DNA of 6,913 nucleotides from Bacteroidota bacterium (GTDB lineage Bacteria; Bacteroidota; Bacteroidia; Flavobacteriales; Weeksellaceae). Position numbers and translations under genes: made by a program. Each line of letters starts with the position of its first letter. Positions within the stretch are counted from its first letter, which is position 1. The notes below the pieces were generated by a model. That model made no database searches. It saw only the letters and a list, made by a program, of their open reading frames with translations, and had not been told where the DNA came from. Positions 5,924 to 6,913 of the stretch are shown here, one piece after another. The stretch covers positions 1-6,913 of the forward strand of contig JAEYOX010000040.1 of assembly GCA_023411265.1 (NCBI GenBank), written 5' to 3'.

Positions 5924-5966
5924 AAGGAGGGGAGAGGGTTCATTCATTCATAGGGTCGGGGAGGGG
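5919..5966 (+). other. Cluster of six G-tracts, possible G-quadruplex
   Basis: Runs of three or four G occur at 5919-5921, 5929-5932, 5936-5938, 5953-5955, 5958-5961 and 5963-5966, separated by 7, 3, 14, 2 and 1 bases. The 14-base spacer contains TTCA three times in tandem. The long central loop makes it a non-canonical quadruplex candidate. Such G-runs stand out in this AT-rich window. Confidence 0.45.
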
Positions 5967-6097
5967 TTCCGAAAGCCAGGTTAGGGAGTTAGAAGTTCTC
6001 GCATTTTTCGGGAAAAACATTCATTACCAAGACACTCATGGCTATAGATACGTTTTTTGCGCTTTTGATCATTAAAAAGCACATTTAGAAGGCTGAA

Positions 6098-6160
6098 AGC
6101 ATAAGTTTATTTTTAGTTTGTTTAAATTTCTTTTGAATATAAAGAAATTGAGATATTGGA
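6098..6160 (+). repeat. Long direct repeat, copy 2
   Basis: Second copy of the repeat at 5555-5614; the core 6098-6133 differs at two positions. The pseudogene remnant begins about 20 bases after it, so the repeat may mark a rearrangement boundary that removed that gene's 5' part. Confidence 0.7.
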
Positions 6161-6180
6161 TCATGGTAAAAGAAGTTTAG

Positions 6181-6713
6181 AAGCATTTCTGGTGGCTCAT
6201 CCCTCAAAGGTTTTTTTTTCTTACTGCAATTCTTCAGGCGTGTTTCGCGATGATCGAATATAGGTATGAGAATTATCTGATGATCTCATTTTTACTTTGA
6301 TAGTTCATACCAGGGAGAAAAGATCGTTGCCAATGATATCGGAGCCATTGCATATTATGGAAGTGTAGCGCTTTTGGATATTGTGGGCTTGGGATCTACA
6401 GAAATAGCCGCTTAGTATTTGGAGTTAAAAAAACTTCCGGACACGGAAATAGAGGCAGGTTGCATCATTTTTTTAGGAAAATCATATCAGGAATAATGGA
6501 TGTGCCATTGCCGTTATCTATCCCGATTGGTTTCCCGGTGGAGTTCCGGAGAACTGGATACTTGTCGCTACATGGACCATTACCCAAAACAGGAGTGCAG
6601 CCCGAGATACTGTGGATTTTTACACTTTAAAAAAAAATGAAATTAAAAAACTTCAGAAAAGCCTTCAAAGTTTCAACCTTTCCAAAGAAGTTCAACAGAA
6701 ATTCTTTTATTAA
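6181..6713 (+). pseudogene. Decayed C-terminal part of a membrane glycosyltransferase-like protein
   Basis: Three pieces in three frames read as one protein family. Piece 1 (6181-6298) gives KHFWWLIPQRFFFLTAILQ, then EYRYENYLMISFLL, hydrophobic with an 'RYE.YL' motif, and ends in two stops. Piece 2 (about 6302-6490) gives YQGEKIVANDIGAIAYYG, then LLDIVGLGSTEIAA, a TAG stop at 6412, and YLELKKLPDTEIE. Piece 3 (about 6491-6713) continues after a one-base frame change as NNGCAIAVIYPDWFPGGVP, ENWILVATWTITQ, and ends KEVQQKFFY before TAA at 6711. 'NDIGAI.Y' with 'D..GL...E.A' and 'PDWF...P.NW' recalls the C-terminal domain of bacterial integral-membrane mannosyl- or glycosyltransferase-like proteins (family recollection, no search). 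The N-terminal half is missing, and the join between pieces 1 and 2 probably marks an internal deletion, since a linking segment is expected there. At least one in-frame stop and one frameshift remain, so it should be non-functional. Confidence 0.75.
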
Positions 6714-6770
6714 GACAAAAATTACAGAACCTAAACTCCTGAGCTATTTAGAAATAATTAATAAGACGCG

Positions 6771-6801
6771 TTTGTCAGTTTGAAAATATTTCTTACTTTT
6801 G
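6771..6801 (+). promoter_or_regulatory. rpsL (str operon) promoter
   Basis: TTTG (6771-6774), 19 bases, then TACTTTTG (6794-6801): a full match to the Bacteroidota -33/-7 pattern at ideal spacing. Transcription should start near 6808, about 18 bases before the rpsL ATG. Confidence 0.85.
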
Positions 6802-6825
6802 CACCCTAAAATAAAAAGCAATTAA

Positions 6826-6913
6826 ATGCCTACTATTCAACAATTAGTTAGAAAAGGAAGAGCCACGCTTGCCAAGAAGAGCAAATCGGCTGCCCTTGAA
6901 TCCTGTCCACAAA
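6826..6913 (+). CDS. rpsL: 30S ribosomal protein S12, partial (5' end only)
   Basis: The first 29 codons (MPTIQQLVRKGR, then ATLAKKSKSAALESCPQ) match the strongly conserved N-terminus of ribosomal protein S12; 'PTI.QLVRKGR' and 'K.KSAAL.SCPQ' are typical of Bacteroidota. S12 sits at the decoding centre of the 30S subunit and helps control translational accuracy; streptomycin-resistance mutations fall in later, unseen parts of the protein. The start follows a strong promoter and an A-rich leader without a Shine-Dalgarno sequence, as usual in this phylum. In relatives rpsL heads the str operon with rpsG and fusA, so those genes probably lie just beyond the right edge. The gene is cut only by the window boundary. 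Confidence 0.97.
   Translation, partial: MPTIQQLVRKGRATLAKKSKSAALESCPQ

Larger units (their letters stand above)
5615..6097. other. Gene-free segment between the direct repeats
   Basis: About 480 bases with no convincing gene. The open frames here (for example 5669-5953 and 5824-6075 on plus) have poor codon use, many Cys/Trp/His residues and no family resemblance. Base composition changes abruptly: the start is T-rich, bases 5861-5980 are about half G+C, and the end is AT-rich again. The GC-richer part holds the 11-12 base array, the hairpin and the G-tracts listed separately. The segment could be a non-autonomous mobile element, a structured RNA, or the relic of transferred DNA; I cannot assign it. 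Confidence 0.5.

Noticed and set aside
5669..6075. Two overlapping open frames on plus (94 and 83 codons)
   Set aside because: They run through the 11-base array and G-tracts, are rich in Cys, Trp and His, have no promoter or family pattern, and look like chance.
5989..6084. 31-codon open frame on minus
   Set aside because: Too short, no promoter box, no similarity I recognise.
5405..6180. tRNA or other RNA gene in the long gap
   Set aside because: No cloverleaf, no GTTCRA T-loop in a plausible context, and no known RNA motif recognised.

Overview
The window looks like a chromosomal segment from a Flavobacteriia-type Bacteroidota, probably close to Chryseobacterium/Weeksellaceae (inference). 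The evidence is low GC, repeated TAnnTTTG -7 promoter boxes (some with TTTG -33 boxes), no clear Shine-Dalgarno sequences, several small lipoproteins with a CKK start, and an S12 N-terminus of Bacteroidota type at the right edge.

Layout. (1) 1-1710, minus strand: a two-gene operon of a single-pass membrane protein with a cytoplasmic N-terminal domain (TTG start) and an overlapping lipoprotein gene cut by the left edge. (2) 1711-1858: a compact divergent promoter region with two overlapping inverted repeats. (3) 1859-2490, plus strand: two small paralogous lipoproteins in tandem, both built on a seven-residue DSA repeat, closed by an intrinsic terminator that overlaps the end of the next, convergent gene. 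(4) 2530-4799, minus strand: rmuC followed by a SpoU/TrmH-family RNA 2'-O-methyltransferase with an ATGA overlap. (5) 4882-5404, minus strand: a dps-type ferritin gene with a strong terminator. (6) 5405-6180: about 780 bases with no convincing gene. It holds two diverged copies of a roughly 60-base direct repeat about 540 bases apart. Between them lies an unusual GC-richer block with an 11-12 base periodic array, a perfect 8-bp hairpin and six G-tracts. (7) 6181-6713, plus strand: a decayed C-terminal remnant of a membrane glycosyltransferase-like gene spread over three frames. (8) 6771-6913: a strong promoter and the first 29 codons of rpsL, the expected head of the str ribosomal operon.

Most of the window is ordinary core genome. 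The least explained part is the non-coding block at 5555-6160, which I could not assign to any known element. The second is the divergent lipoprotein/membrane-protein locus at 1-2490. No complete new defence or mobile system is visible.
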